Shown here: positions 1-10,500 of the stretch, piece by piece
Layout: each line of letters opens with the position of its first letter
How positions within the stretch are numbered: position 1 is the stretch's first letter
Source of the DNA: Ptiloglossa arizonensis
Lineage: Eukaryota; Arthropoda; Insecta; Hymenoptera; Colletidae
Assembly (NCBI RefSeq): GCF_051014685.1
Contig: NW_027479300.1
Span: forward strand, 95,835-159,834
DNA length: 64,000 nucleotides
Reading direction: 5' to 3'
Program-made: the position numbers and the translations under genes
The notes under the pieces: model-generated
Seen by the model: only the letters and a program-made list of their open reading frames with translations
Told to the model about the DNA's origin: nothing
Database searches by the model: none

Positions 1-12
1 ATTGGTCAATCC

Positions 13-29
13 GTTCGCGAGATATGGCA
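13..29 (+). promoter_or_regulatory. Second partial CENP-B-box-like match (representative copy)
   Basis: GTTCGCGAGATATGGCA keeps TTCG, the central A and the middle GG of the essential CENP-B pattern (seven of nine bases) but has TGGC in place of CGGG. It is complementary in its defect to the match at 123-139, which keeps CGGG and loses the first half of TTCG. Both face the same way, 110 bp apart. A common variant (G at position 16, TTGG for TTCG) breaks it. This is weaker evidence than the other match because the surrounding bases do not resemble the full box. Confidence 0.2.
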
Positions 30-48
30 GTTTGTAGGTAAGAAACGC

Positions 49-61
49 TTGAGAAACTCAA
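49..61. other. Short inverted repeat TTGAG-AAA-CTCAA (representative copy)
   Basis: A perfect 5-bp inverted repeat with a 3-nt spacer occurs in most monomers. The AGAAACTC part (52-59) is also the reverse complement of GAGTTTCT at 140-147, so two alternative pairings exist in a single strand. Variants with CTCCAG (for example 27867) or AACACAAAA (for example 11251) break the short hairpin. No function is claimed. Confidence 0.5.
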
Positions 62-122
62 CATTTTCGCAGTTCTGATGCTCGAAACGAATAACTAGAA
101 CGGGCTAGGGGAAAAGTACGCA

Positions 123-139
123 TACCGTTGTAATCGGGC
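123..139 (+). promoter_or_regulatory. CENP-B-box-like motif (representative copy, once per monomer)
   Basis: The 17-nt stretch TACCGTTGTAATCGGGC matches 12 of 17 positions of the mammalian CENP-B box consensus YTTCGTTGGAARCGGGA. Of the nine bases known to be essential for CENP-B binding (TTCG, A, CGGG), seven match: the first two bases of TTCG differ, while CG, A and CGGG are kept. The motif recurs every 175 bp. Its right half (TGTAATCGGG) is very stable, while the left half varies in some monomers (ACAGTTG, CCGATG, CCATTG). Whether any protein binds it is unknown. CENP-B itself is mammalian, but similar proteins derived from pogo transposases occur in other lineages. A chance match is possible. 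Confidence 0.35.
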
Positions 140-142
140 GAG

Positions 143-218
143 TTTCTACTTTCAGATGCAACAGAAACTTTGCGGATTGGTCAATCCGTTCGCGAGATAT
201 GGCAGTTTGGAGGTAAGA
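143..218 (+). other. Splice-site-like pair bounding a 57-nt interval (representative copy)
   Basis: TTTCTACTTTCAG at 143-155 looks like a eukaryotic 3' splice site, with a pyrimidine-rich tract ending in CAG. GGAG followed by GTAAGA at 209-218 looks like a 5' splice site. The interval between them, 156-212, is 57 nt, or exactly 19 codons, and begins with ATG. In this copy it reads open (M Q Q K L C G L ... G S L E); in monomers with T at position 35 its last codon is TAG. The complementary intron-like interval is 118 nt. The pattern recurs once per monomer. I see no good branch-point match close to the acceptor; the nearest YTNAY I noted (CTGAT) is 77 nt upstream. Transcription or splicing is not shown by the sequence. 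Confidence 0.3.
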
Positions 219-2686
219 AACGCTTGAGAAACTCAACATTTTCGCAGTTCTGATGCTCGAAACGAATAACTAGAACGGGCTAGGGGAAAAGTACGCATAC
301 CGTTGTAATCGGGCGAGTTTCTACTTTCAGATGCAACAGAAACTTTGCGGATTGGTCAATCCGTTCGCGAGATATGGCAGTTTGGAGGTAAGAAACGCTT
401 GAGAAACTCAAAATTTTCGCAGTTCTGATGCTCGAAACGAATAACTAGAACGGACTAGGGGAAAAGAACGCATACCGTTGTAATCGGGCGAGTTTCTACT
501 TTCAGATGCAACAGAAATTTTGCGGATTGGTCAATCCGTTCGCGAGATATGGTAGTTTGTAGGTAAGAAACGCTTGAGAAACTCAAAATTTTCGCAGTTC
601 TGATGCTCGACAAGCATAACTAGAACGGTCTAGGGGAAAAGTACGCATACCGTTGTAATCGGGCGAGTTTCTACTTTCAGATGCAACAGAAATTTTGCGG
701 ATTGGTCAATCCGTTGGCGAGATATGGCAGTTTGTAGGTAAGAAACGCTTGAGAAACTCAACATTTTCGCAGTTCTGATGCTCGAAACGAATAACTAGAA
801 CGGCCTAGGGGAAAAGTACGCATACCGTTGTAATCGGGCGAGTTTCTACTTTCAGATGCAACAGAAATTTTGCGGATTGGTCAATCCGTTCGCGAGATAT
901 GGCAGTTTGGAGGTAAGAAACGCTTGAGAAACTCAAAATTTTCGCAGTTCTGATGCTCGAAACTAATAACCAGAACAGACCAGGGGAAAAGTACGCATAC
1001 CGTTGTAATCGGGCGAGTTTCTACTTTCAGATGCAACAGAAATTTTGCGGATTGGTCAATCCGTTGGCGAGATATGGCAGTTTGTAGGTAAGAAACGCTT
1101 GAGAAACTCAACATTTTCGCAGTTCTGATGCTCGAAACGAATAACTAGAACGGCCTAGGGGAAAAGTACGCATACCGTTGTAATCGGGCGAGTTTCTACT
1201 TTCAGATGCAACAGAAATTTTGCGGATTGGTCAATCCGTTCGCGAGATATGGCAGTTTGTAGGTAAGAAACGCTTGAGAAACTCAACATTTTCGCAGTTC
1301 TGATGCTCGAAACGAATAACTAGAACGGGCTAGGGGAAAAGTACGCATACCGTTGTAATCGGGCGAGTTTCTACTTTCAGATGCAACAGAAACTTTGCGG
1401 ATTGGTCAATCCGTTCGCGAGATATGGCAGTTTGGAGGTAAGAAACGCTTGAGAAACTCAAAATTTTCGCAGTTCTGATGCTCGAAACGAATAACTAGAA
1501 CGGACTAGGGGAAAAGAACGCATACCGTTGTAATCGGGCGAGTTTCTACTTTCAGATGCAACAGAAATTTTGCGGATTGGTCAATCCGTTCGCGAGATAT
1601 GGTAGTTTGTAGGTAAGAAACGCTTGAGAAACTCAAAATTTTCGCAGTTCTGATGCTCGACAAGCATAACTAGAACGGTCTAGGGGAAAAGTACGCATAC
1701 CGTTGTAATCGGGCGAGTTTCTACTTTCAGATGCAACAGAAATTTTGCGGATTGGTCAATCCGTTGGCGAGATATGGCAGTTTGTAGGTAAGAAACGCTT
1801 GAGAAACTCAACATTTTCGCAGTTCTGATGCTCGAAACGAATAACTAGAACGGCCTAGGGGAAAAGTACGCATACCGTTGTAATCGGGCGAGTTTCTACT
1901 TTCAGATGCAACAGAAATTTTGCGGATTGGTCAATCCGTTCGCGAGATATGGCAGTTTGGAAGTAAGAAACGCTTGAGAAACTCAAAATTTTCGCAGTTC
2001 TGATGCTCGAAACGAATAACCAGAACAGACCAGGGGAAAAGTACGCATACCGTTGTAATCGGGCGAGTTTCTACTTTCAGATGCAACAGAAATTTTGCGG
2101 ATTGGTCAATCCGTTGGCGAGATATGGCAGTTTGTAGGTAAGAAACGCTTGAGAAACTCAACATTTTCGCAGTTCTGATGCTCGAAACGAATAACTAGAA
2201 CGGCCTAGGGGAAAAGTACGCATACCGTTGTAATCGGGCGAGTTTCTACTTTCAGATGCAACAGAAATTTTGCGGATTGGTCAATCCGTTCGCGAGATAT
2301 GGCAGTTTGTAGGTAAGAAACGCTTGAGAAACTCAACATTTTCGCAGTTCTGATGCTCGAAACGAATAACTAGAACGGGCTAGGGGAAAAGTACGCATAC
2401 CGTTGTAATCGGGCGAGTTTCTACTTTCAGATGCAACAGAAACTTTGCGGATTGGTCAATCCGTTCGCGAGATATGGCAGTTTGGAGGTAAGAAACGCTT
2501 GAGAAACTCAAAATTTTCGCAGTTCTGATGCTCGAAACGAATAACTAGAACGGACTAGGGGAAAAGAACGCATACCGTTGTAATCGGGCGAGTTTCTACT
2601 TTCAGATGCAACAGAAATTTTGCGGATTGGTCAATCCGTTCGCGAGATATGGTAGTTTGTAGGTAAGAAACGCTTGAGAAACTCAA
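176..2686. repeat. 6-monomer (1,050 bp) higher-order repeat, two full copies and a partial third
   Basis: Monomers at 176-1225 recur in order at 1226-2275, and a third copy continues from 2276 to about 2686. The order is: a GGGC type, a GAACG type, a type with GGTAG and GACAAGC, a TTGGCGA type, a CAGAACAGACC type, and another TTGGCGA type. The monomer at 2626 starts like the GGTAG type and switches to an ACATTTT/GGCC type between its positions 28 and 62, which ends the register. Confidence 0.85.
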
Positions 2687-3150
2687 CATTTTCGCAGTTC
2701 TGATGCTCGAAACGAATAACTAGAACGGCCTAGGGGAAAAGTACGCATACCGTTGTAATCGGGCGAGTTTCTACTTTCAGATGCAACAGAAATTTTGCGG
2801 ATTGGTCAATCGGTTCGCGAGATATGGCAGTTTGGAGGTAAGAAACGCTTGAGAAACTCAACATTTTCGCAGTTCTGATGCTCGAAACGAATAACTAGAA
2901 CGGGCTAGGGGAAAAGTACGCATACCGTTGTAATCGGGCGAGTTTCTACTTTCAGATGCAACAGAAACTTTGCGGATTGGTCAATCCGTTCGCGAGATAT
3001 GGCAGTTTGGAGGTAAGAAACGCTTGAGAAACTCAAAATTTTCGCAGTTCTGATGCTCGACAAGCATAACTAGAACGGTCTAGGGGAAAAGTACGCATAC
3101 CGTTGTAATCGGGCGAGTTTCTACTTTCAGATGCAACAGAAATTTTGCGG

Positions 3151-5950
3151 ATTGGTCAATCCGTTGGCGAGATATGGCAGTTTGTAGGTAAGAAACGCTT
3201 GAGAAACTCAACATTTTCGCAGTTCTGATGCACGAAACGAATAACTAGAACGGCCTAGGGGAAAAGTACGCATACCGTTGTAATCGGGCGAGTTTCTACT
3301 TTCAGATGCAACAGAAATTTTGCGGATTGGTCAATCCGTTCGCGAGATATGGCAGTTTGGAGGTAAGAAACGCTTGAGAAACTCAAAATTTTCGCAGTTC
3401 TGATGCTCGAAACGAATAACAAGAACGGACCAGGGGAAAAGTACGCATACCGTTGTAATCGGGCGAGTTTCTACTTTCAGATGCAACAGAAATTTTGCGG
3501 ATTGGTCAATCCGTTCGCGAGATATGGCAGTTTGGAGGTAAGAAACGCTTGAGAAACTCAACATTTTCGCAGTTCTGATGCTCGAAACGAATAACTAGAA
3601 CGGAGTAGGGGAAAAGAACGCATACCGTTGTAATCGGGCGAGTTTCTACTTTCAGATGCAACAGAAATTTTGCGGATTGGTCAATCCGTTCGCGAGATAT
3701 GGTAGTTTGTAGGTAAGAAACGCTTGAGAAACTCAAAATTTTCGCAGTTCTGATGCTCGACAAGCATAACTAGAACGGTCTAGGGGAAAAGTACGCATAC
3801 CGTTGTAATCGGGCGAGTTTCTACTTTCAGATGCAACAGAAATTTTGCGGATTGGTCAATCCGTTGGCGAGATATGGCAGTTTGTAGGTAAGAAACGCTT
3901 GAGAAACTCAACATTTTCGCAGTTCTGATGCTCGAAACGAATAACTAAAACGGCCTAGGGGAAAAGTACGCATACCGTTGTAATCGGGCGAGTTTCTACT
4001 TTCAGATGCAACAGAAATTTTGCGGATTGGTCAATCCGTTCGCGAGATATGGCAGTTTGGAGGTAAGAAACGCTTGAGAAACTCAAAATTTTCGCAGTTC
4101 TGATGCTCGAAACGAATAACTAGAACGGACCAGGGGAAAAGTACGCATACCGTTGTAATCGGGCGAGTTTCTACTTTCAGATGCAACAGAAATTTTGCGG
4201 ATTGGTCAATCCGTTCGCGAGATATGGCAGTTTGTAGGTAAGAAACGCTTGAGAAACTCAAAATTTTCGCAGTTCTGATGCTCGACAAGCATAACTAGGA
4301 CGGTCTAGGGGAAAAGTACCCATACCGTTGTAATCGGGCGAGTTTCTACTTTCAGATGCAACAGAAATTTTGCGGATTGGTCAATCCGTTCGCGAGATAT
4401 GGCAGTTTGTAGGTAAGAAACGCTTGAGAAACTCAACATTTTCGCAGTTCTGATGCTCGAAACGAATAACTAGAACGGACAAGGGGAAGAGTACGCATAC
4501 CGTTGTAATCGGGCGAGTTTCTACTTTCAGATGCAACAGAAATTTTCCGGATTGGTCAATCCGTTGGCGAGATATGGCAGTTTGTAGGTAAGAAACGCTT
4601 GAGACACTCAACATTTTCGCAGTTCTGATGCACGAAACGAATAACTAGAACGGCCTAGGGGAAAAGTACGCATACCGTTGTAATCGGGCGAGTTTCTACT
4701 TTCAGATGCAACAGAAATTTTGCGGATTGGTCAATCCGTTCGCGAGATATGGCAGTTTGGAGGTAAGAAACGCTTGAGAAACTCAAAATTTTCGCAGTTC
4801 TGATGCTCGAAACGAATAACAAGAACGGACCAGGGGAAAAGTACGCATACCGTTGTAATCGGGCGAGTTTCTACTTTCAGATGCAACAGAAATTTTGCGG
4901 ATTGGTCAATCCGTTCGCGAGATATGGCAGTTTGGAGGTAAGAAACGCTTGAGAAACTCAACATTTTCGCAGTTCTGATGCTCGAAACGAATAACTAGAA
5001 CGGAGTAGGGGAAAAGAACGCATACCGTTGTAATCGGGCGAGTTTCTACTTTCAGATGCAACAGAAATTTTGCGGATTGGTCAATCCGTTCGCGAGATAT
5101 GGTAGTTTGTAGGTAAGAAACGCTTGAGAAACTCAAAATTTTCGCAGTTCTGATGCTCGACAAGCATAACTAGAACGGTCTAGGGGAAAAGTACGCATAC
5201 CGTTGTAATCGGGCGAGTTTCTACTTTCAGATGCAACAGAAATTTTGCGGATTGGTCAATCCGTTGGCGAGATATGGCAGTTTGTAGGTAAGAAACGCTT
5301 GAGAAACTCAACATTTTCGCAGTTCTGATGCTCGAAACGAATAACTAAAACGGCCTAGGAGAAAAGTACGCACACCGTTGTAATCGGGCGAGTTTCTACT
5401 TTCAGATGCAACAGAAATTTTGCGGATTGGTCAATCCGTTCGCGAGATATGGCAGTTTGGAGGTAAGAAACGCTTGAGAAACTCAAAATTTTCGCAGTTC
5501 TGATGCTCGAAACGAATAACTAGAACGGACCAGGGGAAAAGTACGCATACCGTTGTAATCGGGCGAGTTTCTACTTTCAGATGCAACAGAAATTTTGCGG
5601 ATTGGTCAATCCGTTCGCGAGATATGGCAGTTTGTAGGTAAGAAACGCTTGAGAAACTCAAAATTTTCGCAGTTCTGATGCTCGACAAGCATAACTAGGA
5701 CGGTCTAGGGGAAAAGTACCCATACCGTTGTAATCGGGCGAGTTTCTACTTTCAGATGCAACAGAAATTTTGCGGATTGGTCAATCCGTTCGCGAGATAT
5801 GGCAGTTTGTAGGTAAGAAACGCTTGAGAAACTCAACATTTTCGCAGTTCTGATGCTCGAAACGAATAACTAGAACGGACAAGGGGAAAAGTACGCATAC
5901 CGTTGTAATCGGGCGAGTTTCTACTTTCAGATGCAACAGAAATTTTGCGG
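3151..5950. repeat. 8-monomer (1,400 bp) tandem duplication, first set
   Basis: Monomers at 3151-4550 recur at 4551-5950. Diagnostic order: GCACGAAAC, AACAAGAACGGACC, CGGAGTAGGG, GGTAG with GACAAGC, AACTAAAACGG, GGACCAGG, TAGGACGG with GTACC, GGACAAGG. Differences include GAGACACTC at about 4599 and TTTTCCGG at about 4545. This block lies inside the first copy of the 4,375-bp repeat, so it predates that duplication. Confidence 0.88.
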
Positions 5951-7525
5951 ATTGGTCAAACCGTTAGCGAGATATGGCAGTTTGGAGGTAAGAAACGCTT
6001 GAGAAACTCAAAATTTCCGCAGTTCTGATGCTCGACAAGCATAACTAGGACGGTCTAGGGGAAAAGTACGCATAGCGTTGTAATCGGGCGAGTTTCTACT
6101 TTCAGATGCAACAGAAATTTTGCGGATTGGTCAATCCGTTCGCGAGATATGGCAGTTTGTAGGTAAGAAACGCTTGAGAAACTCAAAATTTTCGCAGTTC
6201 TGATGCTCGAAACGAATAACTAGAACGGACTAGGGGAAAAGAACGCATACCGTTGTAATCGGGCGAGTTTCTACTTTCAGATGCAACAGAAATTTTGCGG
6301 ATTGGTCAATCCGTTCGCGAGATATGGCAGTTTGGAAGTAAGAAACGCTTGAGAAACTCAAAATTTTCGCAGTTCTGATGCTCGAAACGAATAACCAGAA
6401 CAGACCAGGGGAAAAGTACGCATACCGTTGTAATCGGGCGAGTTTCTACTTTCAGATGCAACAGAAATTTTGCGGATTGGTCAATCCGTTGGCGAGATAT
6501 GGCAGTTTGTAGGTAAGAAACGCTTGAGAAACTCAACATTTTCGCAGTTCTGATGCTCGAAACGAATAACTAGAACGGCCTAGGGGAAAAGTACGCATAC
6601 CGTTGTAATCGGGCGAGTTTCTACTTTCAGATGCAACAGAAATTTTGCGGATTGGTCAATCCGTTCGCGAGATATGGCAGTTTGTAGGTAAGAAACGCTT
6701 GAGAAACTCAACATTTTCGCAGTTCTGATGCTCGAAACGAATAACTAGAACGGGCTAGGGGAAAAGTACGCATACCGTTGTAATCGGGCGAGTTTCTACT
6801 TTCAGATGCAACAGAAACTTTGCGGATTGGTCAATCCGTTCGCGAGATATGGCAGTTTGGAGGTAAGAAACGCTTGAGAAACTCAAAATTTTCGCAGTTC
6901 TGATGCTCGAAACGAATAACTAGAACGGACTAGGGGAAAAGAACGCATACCGTTGTAATCGGGCGAGTTTCTACTTTCAGATGCAACAGAAATTTTGCGG
7001 ATTGGTCAATCCGTTCGCGAGATATGGTAGTTTGTAGGTAAGAAACGCTTGAGAAACTCAACATTTTCGCAGTTCTGATGCTCGAAACGAATAACTAGAA
7101 CGGCCTAGGGGAAAAGTACGCATACCGTTGTAATCGGGCGAGTTTCTACTTTCAGATGCAACAGAAATTTTGCGGATTGGTCAATCGGTTCGCGAGATAT
7201 GGCAGTTTGGAGGTAAGAAACGCTTGAGAAACTCAACATTTTCGCAGTTCTGATGCTCGAAACGAATAACTAGAACGGGCTAGGGGAAAAGTACGCATAC
7301 CGTTGTAATCGGGCGAGTTTCTACTTTCAGATGCAACAGAAACTTTGCGGATTGGTCAATCCGTTCGCGAGATATGGCAGTTTGGAGGTAAGAAACGCTT
7401 GAGAAACTCAAAATTTTCGCAGTTCTGATGCTCGACAAGCATAACTAGAACGGTCTAGGGGAAAAGTACGCATACCGTTGTAATCGGGCGAGTTTCTACT
7501 TTCAGATGCAACAGAAATTTTGCGG

Positions 7526-10325
7526 ATTGGTCAATCCGTTGGCGAGATATGGCAGTTTGTAGGTAAGAAACGCTTGAGAAACTCAACATTTTCGCAGTTC
7601 TGATGCACGAAACGAATAACTAGAACGGCCTAGGGGAAAAGTACGCATGCCGTTGTAATCGGGCGAGTTTCTACTTTCAGATGCAACAGAAATTTTGCGG
7701 ATTGGTCAATCCGTTCGCGAGATATGGCAGTTTGGAGGTAAGAAACGCTTGAGAAACTCAAAATTTTCGCAGTTCTGATGCTCGAAACGAATAACAAGAA
7801 CGGACCAGGGGAAAAGTACGCATACCGTTGTAATCGGGCGAGTTTCTACTTTCAGATGCAACAGAAATTTTGCGGATTGGTCAATCCGTTCGCGAGATAT
7901 GGCAGTTTGGAGGTAAGAAACGCTTGAGAAACTCAACATTTTCGCAGTTCTGATGCTCGAAACGAATAACTAGAACGGAGTAGGGGAAAAGAACGCATAC
8001 CGTTGTAATCGGGCGAGTTTCTACTTTCAGATGCAACAGAAATTTTGCGGATTGGTCAATCCGTTCGCGAGATATGGTAGTTTGTAGGTAAGAAACGCTT
8101 GAGAAACTCAAAATTTTCGCAGTTCTGATGCTCGACAAGCATAACTAGAACGGTCTAGGGGAAAAGTACGCATACCGTTGTAATCGGGCGAGTTTCTACT
8201 TTCAGATGCAACAGAAATTTTGCGGATTGGTCAATCCGTTGGCGAGATATGGCAGTTTGTAGGTAAGAAACGCTTGAGAAACTCAACATTTTCGCAGTTC
8301 TGATGCTCGAAACGAATAACTAAAACGGCCTAGGGGAAAAGTACGCATACCGTTGTAATCGGGCGAGTTTCTACTTTCAGATGCAACAGAAATTTTGCGG
8401 ATTGGTCAATCCGTTCGCGAGATATGGCAGTTTGGAGGTAAGAAACGCTTGAGAAACTCAAAATTTTCGCAGTTCTGATGCTCGAAACGAATAACTAGAA
8501 CGGACCAGGGGAAAAGTACGCATACCGTTGTAATCGGGCGAGTTTCTACTTTCAGATGCAACAGAAATTTTGCGGATTGGTCAATCCGTTCGCGAGATAT
8601 GGCAGTTTGTAGGTAAGAAACGCTTGAGAAACTCAAAATTTTCGCAGTTCTGATGCTCGACAAGCATAACTAGGACGGTCTAGGGGAAAAGTACCCATAC
8701 CGTTGTAATCGGGCGAGTTTCTACTTTCAGATGCAACAGAAATTTTGCGGATTGGTCAATCCGTTCGCGAGATATGGCAGTTTGTAGGTAAGAAACGCTT
8801 GAGAAACTCAACATTTTCGCAGTTCTGATGCTCGAAACGAATAACTAGAACGGACAAGGGGAAAAGTACGCATACCGTTGTAATCGGGCGAGTTTCTACT
8901 TTCAGATGCAACAGAAATTTTCCGGATTGGTCAATCCGTTGGCGAGATATGGCAGTTTGTAGGTAAGAAACGCTTGAGACACTCAACATTTTCGCAGTTC
9001 TGATGCACGAAACGAATAACTAGAACGGCCTAGGGGAAAAGTACGCATACCGTTGTAATCGGGCGAGTTTCTACTTTCAGATGCAACAGAAATTTTGCGG
9101 ATTGGTCAATCCGTTCGCGAGATATGGCAGTTTGGAGGTAAGAAACGCTTGAGAAACTCAAAATTTTCGCAGTTCTGATGCTCGAAACGAATAACAAGAA
9201 CGGACCAGGGGAAAAGTACGCATACCGTTGTAATCGGGCGAGTTTCTACTTTCAGATGCAACAGAAATTTTGCGGATTGGTCAATCCGTTCGCGAGATAT
9301 GGCAGTTTGGAGGTAAGAAACGCTTGAGAAACTCAACATTTTCGCAGTTCTGATGCTCGAAACGAATAACTAGAACGGAGTAGGGGAAAAGAACGCATAC
9401 CGTTGTAATCGGGCGAGTTTCTACTTTCAGATGCAACAGAAATTTTGCGGATTGGTCAATCCGTTCGCGAGATATGGTAGTTTGTAGGTAAGAAACGCTT
9501 GAGAAACTCAAAATTTTCGCAGTTCTGATGCTCGACAAGCATAACTAGAACGGTCTAGGGGAAAAGTACGCATACCGTTGTAATCGGGCGAGTTTCTACT
9601 TTCAGATGCAACAGAAATTTTGCGGATTGGTCAATCCGTTGGCGAGATATGGCAGTTTGTAGGTAAGAAACGCTTGAGAAACTCAACATTTTCGCAGTTC
9701 TGATGCTCGAAACGAATAACTAAAACGGCCTAGGAGAAAAGTACGCATACCGTTGTAATCGGGCGAGTTTCTACTTTCAGATGCAACAGAAATTTTGCGG
9801 ATTGGTCAATCCGTTCGCGAGATATGGCAGTTTGGAGGTAAGAAACGCTTGAGAAACTCAAAATTTTCGCAGTTCTGATGCTCGAAACGAATAACTAGAA
9901 CGGACCAGGGGAAAAGTACGCATACCGTTGTAATCGGGCGAGTTTCTACTTTCAGATGCAACAGAAATTTTGCGGATTGGTCAATCCGTTCGCGAGATAT
10001 GGCAGTTTGTAGGTAAGAAACGCTTGAGAAACTCAAAATTTTCGCAGTTCTGATGCTCGACAAGCATAACTAGGACGGTCTAGGGGAAAAGTACCCATAC
10101 CGTTGTAATCGGGCGAGTTTCTACTTTCAGATGCAACAGAAATTTTGCGGATTGGTCAATCCGTTCGCGAGATATGGCAGTTTGTAGGTAAGAAACGCTT
10201 GAGAAACTCAACATTTTCGCAGTTCTGATGCTCGAAACGAATAACTAGAACGGACAAGGGGAAAAGTACGCATACCGTTGTAATCGGGCGAGTTTCTACT
10301 TTCAGATGCAACAGAAATTTTGCGG
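7526..10325. repeat. 8-monomer (1,400 bp) tandem duplication, second set
   Basis: Monomers at 7526-8925 recur at 8926-10325, the copy of the set at 3151-5950 carried along by the 4,375-bp duplication. The private changes TTTTCCGG and GAGACACTC are present at the equivalent places (about 8918 and 8976), showing that the inner duplication and its mutations came first and the outer duplication later. Confidence 0.88.
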
Positions 10326-10500
10326 ATTGGTCAAACCGTTAGCGAGATATGGCAGTTTGGAGGTAAGAAACGCTTGAGAAACTCAAAATTTCCGCAGTTC
10401 TGATGCTCGACAAGCATAACTAGGACGGTCTAGGGGAAAAGTACGCATAGCGTTGTAATCGGGCGAGTTTCTACTTTCAGATGCAACAGAAATTTTGCGG

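Larger units (their letters stand above)
1..175 (+). repeat. Representative satellite monomer (numbering reference)
   Basis: This first monomer is the reference for positions used elsewhere. It runs from ATTGGTCAAT to the TTTGCGG just before the next ATTGG at 176. Recurrent variant sites are 16 (C or G), 28 (C or T), 35 (T or G), 37 (G or A), 62 (C or A), 86/88/90 (linked triple change), 104-106, 117 (T or A), 120 (G or C) and 168 (C or T). The least variable stretches by eye are about 17-27, 38-60 and 121-165. A TCGCGA palindrome lies at 15-20. Short A/T tracts at about 43, 54 and 61-67 are spaced near 10 bp, which could favour bending; this is an inference from the sequence. Confidence 0.95.

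Noticed and set aside
8..158. Monomer built from two diverged half-repeats (8-45 against 122-158, and 59-85 against 160-185)
   Set aside because: Short shared words exist (CCGTT, AGTTT, AAATTTT), but offsets are inconsistent (about 114, 112 and 101), so a duplication origin is not supported by eye.
69..170. Long hairpin between TTCTGATGC (73-81) and GCAACAGAA (158-166)
   Set aside because: Pairing is 8 of 9 in the consensus and perfect only in rare GCATCAGAA variants, with a loop of about 76 nt. Short complementary words are expected by chance in 175 bp, so I do not call a structure.
881..10063. Minus-strand reading frames of 76-85 codons recurring through the array
   Set aside because: They recur in step with the monomer, overlap one another and arise where CCTAGG is changed to CCAGG, which turns a TAG on the minus strand into TGG (Trp). 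Since 175 is not a multiple of three, no frame stays open beyond about one and a half monomers. No start signals or codon pattern support a gene.
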